This document shows positions 51,944 through 60,051 of a stretch of DNA of 64,000 bases, piece after piece. Each line of letters opens with the position of its first letter. The first letter of the stretch is position 1. Where the stretch lies: the NCBI GenBank assembly GCA_016928955.1, contig JAFGJV010000037.1, positions 1 through 64,000 of the forward strand, given 5' to 3'. The notes under the pieces were generated by a model. The model was given only the letters and a program-made list of their open reading frames with translations, made no database searches and was not told where the DNA came from. Position numbers and translations under genes: made by a program. Origin of the DNA: Spirochaetales bacterium (lineage in GTDB: Bacteria > Spirochaetota > Spirochaetia > Treponematales > UBA12059).

Positions 51944-52865
51944 TGAGGGCCTCCCGGTCGGCGTTGTTTCCTGATCGCTCGGCTCCGACCAGGCGTATGA
52001 AGATGGAATGCAGGCTGGGCTCCAAGAGCTCGAAGCGCCTGACCTTGAGCCTCCCTGCCATATCCGTATACAACCGGTCCGCCGCGTCCTCGCCCTGGAG
52101 CTCCACTTCAACCCAACGCGGGAAGCGCCGTGTTGAACGCACATAGGGCAGGCTGTCTATGAACGACCCGTCCCCATCAAACTCAATCCGTGCGGCGTCC
52201 GTCCCAAAACGCGCCTTGACCTCAGACAAAGCCCCGGCGGCAACCTCCCTGCCGTGATCGATGAGCAGTATTCGCTCGCATATCTTTTCGGCGTGATCCA
52301 TGATATGGGTCGAGAAGAGGACCGTTTTGCCCGCCGCCTTGAGCTCGAGCATGGCTGTCAGAAGCTGGTCCTGGGACACCGGATCCAGGCCGGAAAACGG
52401 CTCGTCGAACAGGAGCACGTCCGGGTCATGCGCCACCGTGCCTATGAACTGCACCTTCTGCGCCATGCCCTTGGACAGCTCGTCTACCTTGCGTTCCCGC
52501 CAGTCCGATAGATCAAAACGCTCAAGCCATTCACCGGCCCGTTTTCTGGCGGCATGCCTGTCAGCGGCCTTGACCTCGGCCATGAAGGACAGCACATCGG
52601 CAACCTTCATTTTCTTATACAGGCCGCGTTCCTCCGGTAGGTAGCCGATACGGTTCTTGTCGTCTTCCCTCAGAGGGTGGCCGTCCAGAAGGACCGAGCC
52701 CGAATCCGGGGAGAGAATGTTCATGATCATGCGTATGGTGGTGGATTTTCCAGCGCCATTCGGGCCGATGAGGCCGAAAATTTCGCCCGGCTTGGCCTTG
52801 AAGCTGACACCATCAACGGCCTTGACCGTGTCAAAAGCCTTAACGATGCTTTGTACATCAATCAT
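51936..52865 (-). CDS. ABC transporter ATPase, NatA-like
   Basis: 309 residues. Walker A GPNGAGKST, Q-loop region YLPEERGLY, signature ELSKGMAQKVQF (an LSGGQ variant), Walker B VLLFDEPFSGLD, H-loop STH. C-terminal extension of about 80 residues typical of DUF4162-bearing exporters. ATG at 52865 follows GGGAG; the frame upstream is spurious. Confidence 0.93.
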   Translation of the reverse strand: MIDVQSIVKAFDTVKAVDGVSFKAKPGEIFGLIGPNGAGKSTTIRMIMNILSPDSGSVLLDGHPLREDDKNRIGYLPEERGLYKKMKVADVLSFMAEVKAADRHAARKRAGEWLERFDLSDWRERKVDELSKGMAQKVQFIGTVAHDPDVLLFDEPFSGLDPVSQDQLLTAMLELKAAGKTVLFSTHIMDHAEKICERILLIDHGREVAAGALSEVKARFGTDAARIEFDGDGSFIDSLPYVRSTRRFPRWVEVELQGEDAADRLYTDMAGRLKVRRFELLEPSLHSIFIRLVGAERSGNNADREALNA

Positions 52866-52979
52866 CAAGCACTCCCATGCGGGGAGGTCCGGCAGGTCCT
52901 TAGGCATGCTGCCTGGGGCCCCCCATGATGGCCGATCCCTCTGGTCGGCGGCCGGCCCGTATAGGCGCCAGCTTTCCTT

Positions 52980-53009
52980 AATATATGGAGCCTGGAAGAA
53001 GGGGGTCAA
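52980..53009 (-). promoter_or_regulatory. Promoter of the NatAB-like operon
   Basis: TTGACC (53004-53009), 18-base spacer, TATATT (52980-52985) on the minus strand; leader of about 108 bases to 52865. Confidence 0.65.
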
Positions 53010-53044
53010 TACGATAGACGACTTTATTCCACATTCAGTCCTTT

Positions 53045-53163
53045 GTGTCACGAAGCTTTGATGCGTTCAGGCATGGATGCGTCGCCGTTTCCGGGACTAA
53101 AAGCCCGGACGGCTTTCCGGTACCCCGGATGGCTCCGGACTGGACATCAAAGCTTCGACACAC
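53045..53163. mobile_element. 119-bp inverted-repeat element (MITE-like)
   Basis: Two 21-base repeat copies in inverted orientation at the ends (53045-53065 and 53143-53163; 17 of 21 match), with internal CCGGG/CCCGG and CCGG palindromes. No ORF, no obvious target-site duplication. It sits between the divergent promoters at 52980 and 53348, just as the 315-bp element sits between divergent units at 48.5 kb. Bases 52866-53404 otherwise hold these promoters and the hairpin row. Confidence 0.55.
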
Positions 53164-53187
53164 TGGTGAAAAAGCCAATAATCCGGG

Positions 53188-53322
53188 GCTCATTCAAAAG
53201 CAGGACGGCGTTTGAATGAGCTTCATATTGGGAAGCGATTTGAGGAGCGCTTGCTCACTAGGCAAGCAACCGGGAGCAAGCGCAAAGCCAATCTCAAAAG
53301 TAACAGACTTTTAAGATTGGCT
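53188..53322. repeat. Row of three long hairpins
   Basis: Three consecutive inverted repeats: 11-bp perfect (53188-53198 with 53211-53221), 10-bp perfect (53247-53256 with 53274-53283), and 16-bp with one mismatch (53286-53301 with 53307-53322). The arms differ in sequence, so it is not a simple repeat. Located immediately upstream of the AT-rich promoter of the FAD-oxidoreductase gene. Confidence 0.7.
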
Positions 53323-53347
53323 CGCTCTCTATCGATATATTTAGATA

Positions 53348-53376
53348 TTGACTATATAGTGTTTTTTATATATTTT
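53348..53376 (+). promoter_or_regulatory. Promoter of the CoA-disulfide-reductase-like gene
   Basis: TTGACT (53348-53353), 17-base spacer, TATTTT (53371-53376), in a strongly AT-rich tract. GGAGG at 53391-53395 precedes the ATG at 53405 by 9 bases. Confidence 0.65.
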
Positions 53377-53404
53377 ATCCCCAAGCTGATGGAGGAACGC
53401 AGAC

Positions 53405-55063
53405 ATGGAACAGAACGGAAAACGGATTCTGGTCATTGGGGGCGTGGCGGCAGGCGCCACGGCCGCGGCCCGGGCCCGCAGGCTGGACGCCTCGGCCCAG
53501 ATCACCATCGTGGAAGCCGGGCGCTACGTGTCCTTTGCCAACTGCGGTCTTCCCTATTTCGTGTCCCGTGACATAGAAAAACGCAGCGCGCTGATCCTGC
53601 AGACGCCGGAAGGCTTCAAGGCTCGTTACAACGTGGACGTTCTCCTGGATACCAGGGCCGTGTCCGTGGACCGCGCAGGCATGACCGTGCGCGTGAAGGA
53701 TGCATCCGGTGAGCGCGACCTTCCCTACGACGAGCTGATTCTGGCCCAGGGCGGTACGCCCTTCATGCCGCCCATCCAGGGTTCCGACTCCCCGCATGTG
53801 TTCCGCCTCTGGACCATCCCAGACATGGACGCCGTTCACAAATACATCAACGAGAACCAGCCAAAGAGCGCCGTCGTTGTGGGCGGCGGGTTCATCGGCC
53901 TGGAAGCCGCAGAGGCTTTCATGGCGCGTGGCCTGGCCACGACCATCGTCGAGCTGACACCCCATGTCATGCCGCCGGCCGACGCCGAGTTCGGCAGGCA
54001 GATAGCCATGAGCTTTGAGCGGGCCGGAGCCCGCGTTGTGACCGGACGCTCGGTCAAGGACGTGAAGGCCGGCGTGGCCGTCCTGGACGACGGTACCGAA
54101 GTGCCTGCCGACATCGTGCTCGTGTCCGCCGGGGTCAAACCCAACGTGGACCTGGCCAAGGCCGCCGGGCTGGAGCTTGGGGCGGCGGGAGGCGTGGTGG
54201 TCGACGAGCGCATGCGCACCTCGGATCCGCATATATGGGCAGCGGGCGACATGGTCGAGATCAAGAACCGTGTGTCCGGAAAGTCCACGCGCGTTCCGCT
54301 GGCAGGCCCGGCCAACCGCCAGGGCCGCATAGCCGCGACCAACGCCCTGGGCGGGAACCTGAGCTACGCCGGAGCCGAAGGCACCAGCGTGTTCAAGGCC
54401 GTTGAGGAGACCTTTGCCATGACGGGCCTGTCCGAAAAGGCCGCACGGTCCCTGGGCTACAAGGTCGGGACAGCCACCGTCCACCGCTACCACCACGTGA
54501 GCTACTACCCGGGCGCGGAGGAAGTGTCGCTCAAACTGGTGTACGACAAGGCCACCCGCACGGTGCTGGGTGCCCAGGCGTACGGCAAGGCAGGGGTGGA
54601 CAAGCGCATCGACGTGATAGCCACGGCCCTGGCGTCGTCCATGACCATAGACGATCTTGCCGAACTGGACCTGGCCTACGCGCCTCCCTACGGCGCGGCC
54701 AATGATCCTGTCAACATGGCTGCCTTCGCGGCCCAGAATGACCTGTCGGGCTATTCGCCGCTGGTGGAAGCGTCCGAGGCGTGGAAGCTGTTCAAGGACG
54801 GCAAGGCTGGCATCCTGGACCTGCGCACCAATGGCGACCGGCGCAAGAAGCCCGTTGACTGCACGGCGCACATCCCCTTGGACGAGCTGGACTGGCGCAT
54901 GGACGAGGTCCCCGCCGGCCCCCTCCTCCTTTTGTCGCACGCCGGCTATGAAAGCCATATAGCCCTGCGCAAATTGTCCCAGGCAGGAAGGACGGACCTG
55001 CGCAACATATCCGGCGGCGCCTTGAGTCTTGAGTTGGTTCCCGGCTTTACGCCAGGGGCATAA
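53405..55063 (+). CDS. CoA-disulfide-reductase-like FAD enzyme with inactive rhodanese domain
   Basis: 552 residues. FAD-binding GGVAAGATAAARARR, redox Cys C47 in SFANCGLPYF, NAD(P)H-binding GGGFIGLEAAEAF, FAD loop WAAGDM, and a dimerisation domain with YYPGAEEVSLKLVYD. The C-terminal rhodanese fold (about 460-552) has LSHAGYES where the active-site loop should hold Cys, so Ser replaces it. Probably reduces CoA disulfide or a persulfide with NAD(P)H. The adjacent small rhodanese supplies an intact Cys. Confidence 0.9.
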   Translation: MEQNGKRILVIGGVAAGATAAARARRLDASAQITIVEAGRYVSFANCGLPYFVSRDIEKRSALILQTPEGFKARYNVDVLLDTRAVSVDRAGMTVRVKDASGERDLPYDELILAQGGTPFMPPIQGSDSPHVFRLWTIPDMDAVHKYINENQPKSAVVVGGGFIGLEAAEAFMARGLATTIVELTPHVMPPADAEFGRQIAMSFERAGARVVTGRSVKDVKAGVAVLDDGTEVPADIVLVSAGVKPNVDLAKAAGLELGAAGGVVVDERMRTSDPHIWAAGDMVEIKNRVSGKSTRVPLAGPANRQGRIAATNALGGNLSYAGAEGTSVFKAVEETFAMTGLSEKAARSLGYKVGTATVHRYHHVSYYPGAEEVSLKLVYDKATRTVLGAQAYGKAGVDKRIDVIATALASSMTIDDLAELDLAYAPPYGAANDPVNMAAFAAQNDLSGYSPLVEASEAWKLFKDGKAGILDLRTNGDRRKKPVDCTAHIPLDELDWRMDEVPAGPLLLLSHAGYESHIALRKLSQAGRTDLRNISGGALSLELVPGFTPGA

Positions 55064-55146
55064 TACACGGGGACTCAGGCATACGGCGCCTGCGTCCTGC
55101 GACCACGTGGCCCGCCTAAGGTGGCGGCTATTTATGGAGGATACCT

Positions 55147-55422
55147 ATGACCGATCCCATTGAGGACCTGATCAAGGCGGGAGCCAAGATCGTGGACGTG
55201 CGCAGCCCTGAGGAATTCGAGGACGAGCACTACGAGGGCGCCATCAACATTCCGGTGAACGAGATCCAGGCCCGGACCGGCGAGCTGGGCGGCCCGAATA
55301 CGCCCTTGGTGCTGTACTGCGCCACCGGCTCGCGCTCTGCTTTTGCAGCCAGGCTCCTGTCCATGGCCGGCTACAAGACCGTGGTCAACGCAGGCGGCCT
55401 GTACGACATGCCCGGCTACTGA
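55147..55422 (+). CDS. Single-domain rhodanese
   Basis: 91 residues. IVDVRSPEEFEDEHYEGAINIPV and active-site loop YCATGSRSAF with Cys 58. Sulfurtransferase of the PspE/GlpE type, cytoplasmic, no signal peptide. Follows the FAD enzyme by 83 bases with GGAGG before the ATG; possibly its sulfur-transfer partner. Confidence 0.93.
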   Translation: MTDPIEDLIKAGAKIVDVRSPEEFEDEHYEGAINIPVNEIQARTGELGGPNTPLVLYCATGSRSAFAARLLSMAGYKTVVNAGGLYDMPGY

Positions 55423-55440
55423 ACCGCGTCGCAAGCTAGC

Positions 55441-55471
55441 AAGAACGCCCCGCGCATAGCGGGGCGTTCTT
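55441..55471 (+). terminator. Terminator after the rhodanese gene
   Basis: Perfect 13-bp stem (55441-55453 with 55459-55471), 5-base loop, then GTTTTG. Also lies between convergent genes. Confidence 0.85.
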
Positions 55472-55480
55472 GTTTTGTCG

Positions 55481-57154
55481 TTACCCGAAGGTAGCTTCCA
55501 CCAGGGCAAGGGTATCCGCGCACAGGGCGTCGGCCTTGGCGCGGAGCTCGGCGGCCTCGGCCTTCATCGAACGCACGTAGTCCGCATCCTTGACCGACCC
55601 CAGGTTGATAAGCACGTTGAGGACGGCGCCGTGGGCCCCTGCCCGGGCCATGAGGGCGGCCACCCCTGCGTCGCTGGCGGAGTTCCGGTTGCCCGCCACG
55701 GCGTCCTTGGCCAGGGCCAGGGCATCAAGGCAGGCCCGTGCCGTATCGAGCGGCACCTGGATGGCCGTCTTGTAGCCGTCCAGCAGGGCGGCGTCGCGGG
55801 CGGCTTTGTCGGCGTCCGTTGCCTTGGGCAATTTCATGGCGTCCATCACGGCGTTGAAGGCGCTGGTGTCGTCGTCCACGGCGCGTGCCAAGGCTGCCTT
55901 GACGGCCTGGGCCTTGACGGCCAGGGCTGACATGGCCGTCCAGCTTGTCTCATAACCCTTTTTTCCCACGGTCAGGTTGGCAACCATGGCCGCCAGGGCA
56001 GCCGCCAGGGAACCGGCCAGGGCGGACACGGAACCGCCTCCGGGCGCCGGCGAGTCGCTGGACACCTCGTCGACAAAAGCGGCGCACGAAAGGTCCATGA
56101 GCGGTGACGGGCGAGAGGCCGTGTACTCGATGATCTTTTTGTCCGGTTCGAAGGCGGCCACGGAATCAAGGCCCATGGACCGTATGGCCATTTCCACCAG
56201 CTCCGGTTCCGGGGCTCCCTCCCCCTTGCCCGTTTTCTGCATGAAGTGGCGACCAGCCTGGATGATGGGCTCCAGGGGCACCAGTCCGACCACTTCCGAC
56301 CCGGTAACCAGGAGGCCGAGCTTCTCGGCTTCTTCCTTGACCGTCTCATATACCGTGTGGAGGGGAGTCTGCCGGTAATTGGTCAGGTTGATGGACACCT
56401 GGGCGCAGCGGTACGTGTCGATATACCAGCCTATGGCGCGTACATGCTTGAGGCGGCCGGGCACCATCACGTTCTTGCCGTCGGGGCCTTTGACAATGGT
56501 ACCGGATGCGTCCCTGGCAGCCTTGCCGCCCTCGCGCACGGACAGGGCCACGTCGTTGGCCAGCTTCTTGTCCCTGGTGTTCAGGTTGACATTGTACGCT
56601 ATGAGGAATTCGCGGGCGCCGACCACAGTGGCTCCCCAGGACGGGACAAAGGCCGCCGGGCCAAAATCCGGTTTCCACTCGGGCTTCTTGAGTTTCTCTG
56701 GCAGAGCCTCGTATTCGCCGGAGCGTATGTCCGCCAGGCTGCGGCGTTCCGGCCTGGACGCCGAATGCTCGTACAGGTACACGGGAGCGCCCACGGCCGC
56801 GGCTATGCGCTCGGCGGCACGCTTGGACAGGGCCACGCACTCGTCCATGCTGACGCCCGCCACCGGCACGAAGGGGCACACGTCCATGGCGCCCATGCGC
56901 GGATGGGCCCCCGAGTGCTTGGCCATGTCTAGTAGGCCCTTGGCGCAGAGCGCCGCCTTGACAGCAGCGTCAACCACGGCGGCCGGCTCGCCCACAAAGG
57001 TGTACACGGTACGGTTGGTGTCGGAACCCGGATCCACGTCCAGGAGCGTCACGCCGGGCACGGACGCTATGTCCCGGGCTATGGCGTCTATCACCGCCTT
57101 GTCCCGGCCCTCGCTGAAATTCGGCACGCATTCCACAAGTTTTCGAACAGCCAT
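55481..57154 (-). CDS. ftcD: FtcD, glutamate formiminotransferase/cyclodeaminase
   Basis: 557 residues. Bifunctional folate enzyme of histidine degradation: formiminotransferase domain (VECVPNFSEGRD, HSGAHPRMGAMDVCPFVP, about 1-330) and C-terminal cyclodeaminase (SPAPGGGSVSALAGSLAAAL, about 350-557). Feeds one-carbon units to tetrahydrofolate. No hutH, hutU or hutI is in the window. The ATG at 57154 gives MAVRKLVECVPNFSEG, the family N-terminus. Confidence 0.95.
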   Translation of the reverse strand: MAVRKLVECVPNFSEGRDKAVIDAIARDIASVPGVTLLDVDPGSDTNRTVYTFVGEPAAVVDAAVKAALCAKGLLDMAKHSGAHPRMGAMDVCPFVPVAGVSMDECVALSKRAAERIAAAVGAPVYLYEHSASRPERRSLADIRSGEYEALPEKLKKPEWKPDFGPAAFVPSWGATVVGAREFLIAYNVNLNTRDKKLANDVALSVREGGKAARDASGTIVKGPDGKNVMVPGRLKHVRAIGWYIDTYRCAQVSINLTNYRQTPLHTVYETVKEEAEKLGLLVTGSEVVGLVPLEPIIQAGRHFMQKTGKGEGAPEPELVEMAIRSMGLDSVAAFEPDKKIIEYTASRPSPLMDLSCAAFVDEVSSDSPAPGGGSVSALAGSLAAALAAMVANLTVGKKGYETSWTAMSALAVKAQAVKAALARAVDDDTSAFNAVMDAMKLPKATDADKAARDAALLDGYKTAIQVPLDTARACLDALALAKDAVAGNRNSASDAGVAALMARAGAHGAVLNVLINLGSVKDADYVRSMKAEAAELRAKADALCADTLALVEATFG

Positions 57155-57342
57155 GGCTTCCTGCCTCTCTCCTTTTATGCGGCCGATGCCCCGGACGGGC
57201 CGGACGGCCGCGGCCGGAGTATAGCACGGGGGCCTTTGCCTGGTGAACGGGAGCCACACGGTGCATGGTTGGACTTTTCCCCCGCGGTCCGCTGTGGTAA
57301 GCTGGGTTCCATGGCCGGCGCGGCGCCGGAGAAGGGACGGGC

Positions 57343-59292
57343 ATGGAAGCGCCTGGCATGGCGACGGAATTCGGACAGAGGCATAGGACGGCGCTTACCT
57401 ATATGCTGAGCGCGCTCACCGGACTGGCGGCCGGCGCCATTATCGTCGCCTACCGATCGAGTATAGCGTTCGTGGAACGGATCCGCGCGGACCTGATGCC
57501 GGAGCTCCTGGCGTCGGCTCCCGCCCTTGGGCTGTGGCTGACCCTGATCGCAGCCGCCTCCTACCTCACCTACCGCCTGGTCAGAGCACGGCCGCTCATC
57601 AAGGGCTCGGGCATACCCCAGGTCAAGGCCATGCTGACCCACCGGGTCAAAGCGTTCTGGGGCACCGAGATACCAGCCAAATTCGCCGGCGGAGTCCTGG
57701 CCCTGGGCACGGGGCTGTCCCTGGGACGGGAAGGACCGTCCATCCATCTGGGCGCCCTCCTGGGGCAAGGGGTTGCCGAACTCAGCCGGCGCCGCGACCT
57801 GGCCCGCTTCCTCATCACCGCGGGCGGGGCGGCCGGCATATCGGCGGCCTTCAACGCCCCCCTGGCCGGCGTCCTTTTTTGCGTGGAGGAACTCCACCGC
57901 TCGGTGTCGCCCACCATGCTGACGGCCAGCCTGATCGCGTCCTTTGCGGCCAACGCGGTCATGTGGCTGGCCTTTGGCAACGCGCCGGTGTTCGCCATCA
58001 CGCTGGACTCGGTCCTTCCCCTGAACAGCTATTTCAGCGTCATCCTCCTCATAGGCGTGGGAACTGGTCTCCTCGGCTGGGTGTTCAACCATGGCATCCT
58101 GGTCTTTCAGTCGCTATCCGCCCGGTGCTTACCCCGGCCGGCGCTCAGGATGCTCTTCATCTTCCTGGCCGGCGCCTGCGTCGCCCTGGCGCTCCCCCTG
58201 GTCAGCGGCGGCGGCGAGCACCTGATAGACCACGTGGTAGAAACCCGGCCGTCTTGGGGGCCCATAGCAGTCCTCCTTGCGGCCAAGCTGGCCTTTACCC
58301 TGTTCAGTTACGCGTCAGGCGCCCCGGGCGGCATCTTCCTGCCCATGCTCGCCATCGGCGCCTTGGCAGGGGCCATGTCACACAGCTGGCTCGCTGGCAT
58401 GGGCGTGGCCGGAGCCTACCTGCATAACTGCGTGCTCCTGGGCATGGCCGGCTTCTTCACGGCCGTGGTCCGCGCGCCCATCACCGGAGCCGTGCTGATC
58501 ACGGAAATGGCCGGTAGCTTTGCCCACTTCCCTGCCTTCATTTTCGTGTCCGTGACCGCTGCACTGACGGCTGGCGCCCTCCGCACCAAGCCCATATACG
58601 ACAGCCTGCTCGCGCGGCTGGAAGGCGGACAGCCCGGGCATGAGTCCCGGCCGGTGGTCATCCACGTGCCCGTGATGGAAGGATCCGTCTTTGACACCTG
58701 CGGCAACGCTGCTGGCATCATGCCGGAAGGCTGTGTATTGGCCGCCATAGAGCGGGGTGACGACGAATTGTTCCCGGCCGCCGACCTGGACATCCAGCCC
58801 GGCGACACGCTCCGGGTGGTGGCCGAATCGAGCCGTGCGTCCAGGCTCAAGGAACAGCTTTTGGACCTGGCCAGCACCTTTGAGGACGCGGAAGCCCTTG
58901 CCGGCCTGGATCTTGCGTCCCTGGTGCGGCCCGCCACGGCGCGCTTGCTCCCGGAGGACGGCCTGGACGCCATGCGGGGGGCACTCGCAGCGTCCGGAGA
59001 CCCTGTGCTGCCGGTTTTCGGAACGGACGGCGGCCTGTTGGGCATCCTGTCCGCTAACGACGTGAAGAACGCCCTCTTTGACCGCCATGTCGAGGGGGCC
59101 GTCATCGTGCTGGACGTCATGCGCTCGCCCGAGCCGGCCAGGATACCGGGCGTCACGCCCGCCGAGCTCTTTGGCCTGTACGAGCGGGCTGGCCTTAACG
59201 CCCTGCCTGCCGTCGACGGCAAGGGCGTTTTTTCCGGCTTTATTTTCAGGGCGGACGTGGTCAACGCGTACCGCGCGGCTATCGTATCCTGA
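57343..59292 (+). CDS. ClC-family chloride/proton exchanger with TrkA-C and CBS domains
   Basis: 649 residues. ClC core with KGSGIPQVKAML, GREGPSIHLG (gating Glu), proton-path Glu in FCVEELHR and GAPGGIFLPML. After the core (about 420) comes a TrkA-C-like domain (CVLAAIERGDDELFPAADLDIQPGDTLRVVA) and a C-terminal CBS pair (about 525-649) for nucleotide sensing. Both the gating and proton Glu indicate an exchanger rather than a channel. ATG at 57343 after GGAGAAGGGA; MAPG start alternatives exist 5 codons on. Confidence 0.93.
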   Translation: MEAPGMATEFGQRHRTALTYMLSALTGLAAGAIIVAYRSSIAFVERIRADLMPELLASAPALGLWLTLIAAASYLTYRLVRARPLIKGSGIPQVKAMLTHRVKAFWGTEIPAKFAGGVLALGTGLSLGREGPSIHLGALLGQGVAELSRRRDLARFLITAGGAAGISAAFNAPLAGVLFCVEELHRSVSPTMLTASLIASFAANAVMWLAFGNAPVFAITLDSVLPLNSYFSVILLIGVGTGLLGWVFNHGILVFQSLSARCLPRPALRMLFIFLAGACVALALPLVSGGGEHLIDHVVETRPSWGPIAVLLAAKLAFTLFSYASGAPGGIFLPMLAIGALAGAMSHSWLAGMGVAGAYLHNCVLLGMAGFFTAVVRAPITGAVLITEMAGSFAHFPAFIFVSVTAALTAGALRTKPIYDSLLARLEGGQPGHESRPVVIHVPVMEGSVFDTCGNAAGIMPEGCVLAAIERGDDELFPAADLDIQPGDTLRVVAESSRASRLKEQLLDLASTFEDAEALAGLDLASLVRPATARLLPEDGLDAMRGALAASGDPVLPVFGTDGGLLGILSANDVKNALFDRHVEGAVIVLDVMRSPEPARIPGVTPAELFGLYERAGLNALPAVDGKGVFSGFIFRADVVNAYRAAIVS

Positions 59293-59348
59293 TAGGGGAA
59301 CCCCGGAAGCAACCGTGGGCCCCCGGGTACGGGCCAGTAGGAGGAACC

Positions 59349-59852
59349 ATGGACCTTCATGAAGCATTGGAGACAGCGGCCTTGTATGAAACCCGCATGA
59401 GGACCCTGTATGAAAACGCGGCCGCTGGCGCGCGCTCGGCGGAGGCTGCCGCCCTGTTCAGGGCCCTGGCCCGCGACGAGGCATCCCACCAGGCGTATAT
59501 AGCCGAGTTGGAGCGCCACCTGGAAGGCGGAACCGTGCCGGAGCTTCCGGCCACCACCTTCCGCGCCCGGGAGGCCGCGGACAAGGCCCGCCTGGCAGCC
59601 GGCATGCCCGCTTCGCTTACGGAGCCTGACGGCGGTGAGTTGAGCGCTCTAGAGGAGGCGTCGCGCGCGGAAAAGGAATCCGCGGAATTCTACCGGCGCC
59701 TGGCGTCGGAACTCCCGCCAGGACCGGCCACCGCCTTTGCCCGCCTTTTGGCCATAGAGGAAGGTCACGGAGCCATTGTGGACGCCGAGCTGGACCTCAG
59801 GAGGGCAAGCGGTTACTGGTTCGACGTCCGCGAATTCGACATGGAGGACTGA
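59349..59852 (+). CDS. Ferritin-like (rubrerythrin/YciF-type) protein
   Basis: 167 residues, four-helix bundle. Carboxylate and His ligands visible: E in ALYETRMRTLYE, DEASH, EKESAEFY and EEGH, the ExxH-pair pattern of di-iron proteins. No rubredoxin domain. Probable role in peroxide or iron handling. Preceded by GGAGG at about 59340. Confidence 0.85.
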   Translation: MDLHEALETAALYETRMRTLYENAAAGARSAEAAALFRALARDEASHQAYIAELERHLEGGTVPELPATTFRAREAADKARLAAGMPASLTEPDGGELSALEEASRAEKESAEFYRRLASELPPGPATAFARLLAIEEGHGAIVDAELDLRRASGYWFDVREFDMED

Positions 59853-59863
59853 GCCTGGGGCCT

Positions 59864-60051
59864 TTGACCCGCCCGCCCCTTCCGGGGTACCATGCGCGCG
59901 CAAGGCAGGCGCAGCCTGCCCTCTACCACACACCCGAACCGGGCTTCCTGCACGCTTACGCGATGGAACCCCGGTCGATGGGCCGGCGCGGAAACGCGCC
60001 TACCTCCCGCCCGGTCGCCAAAGGCGTCCACAGGGCATAGGAAAGGGAACC
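59864..60051 (+). promoter_or_regulatory. Promoter and structured leader of the tungstate operon
   Basis: TTGACC (59864-59869), 18-base spacer, weak TACCAT (59888-59893). The leader of about 150 bases has GGCAGG/CCTGCC (59904-59909 with 59915-59920), a 6-bp stem closed by a GAAA tetraloop (59985-59990 with 59995-60000), then CCTCCC and CGCC-AAA-GGCG (60016-60026). A GNRA-capped hairpin before a Mo/W operon is what a Moco/Tuco riboswitch would show, but I cannot confirm the consensus. Confidence 0.4.

Noticed and set aside
53212-53400. Plus-strand frame through the hairpin row into the FAD-oxidoreductase gene
   Set aside because: Would overlap the promoter and is interrupted in sense by structure; no ribosome site.
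53375-54958. 527-codon minus-strand ORF opposite the FAD oxidoreductase
   Set aside because: Mirror frame of a clear enzyme, His/Gly-rich composition typical of antisense translation, no start signal.
58378-59519. Long minus-strand ORFs opposite the ClC gene
   Set aside because: Antisense shadows of a gene with all ClC motifs.
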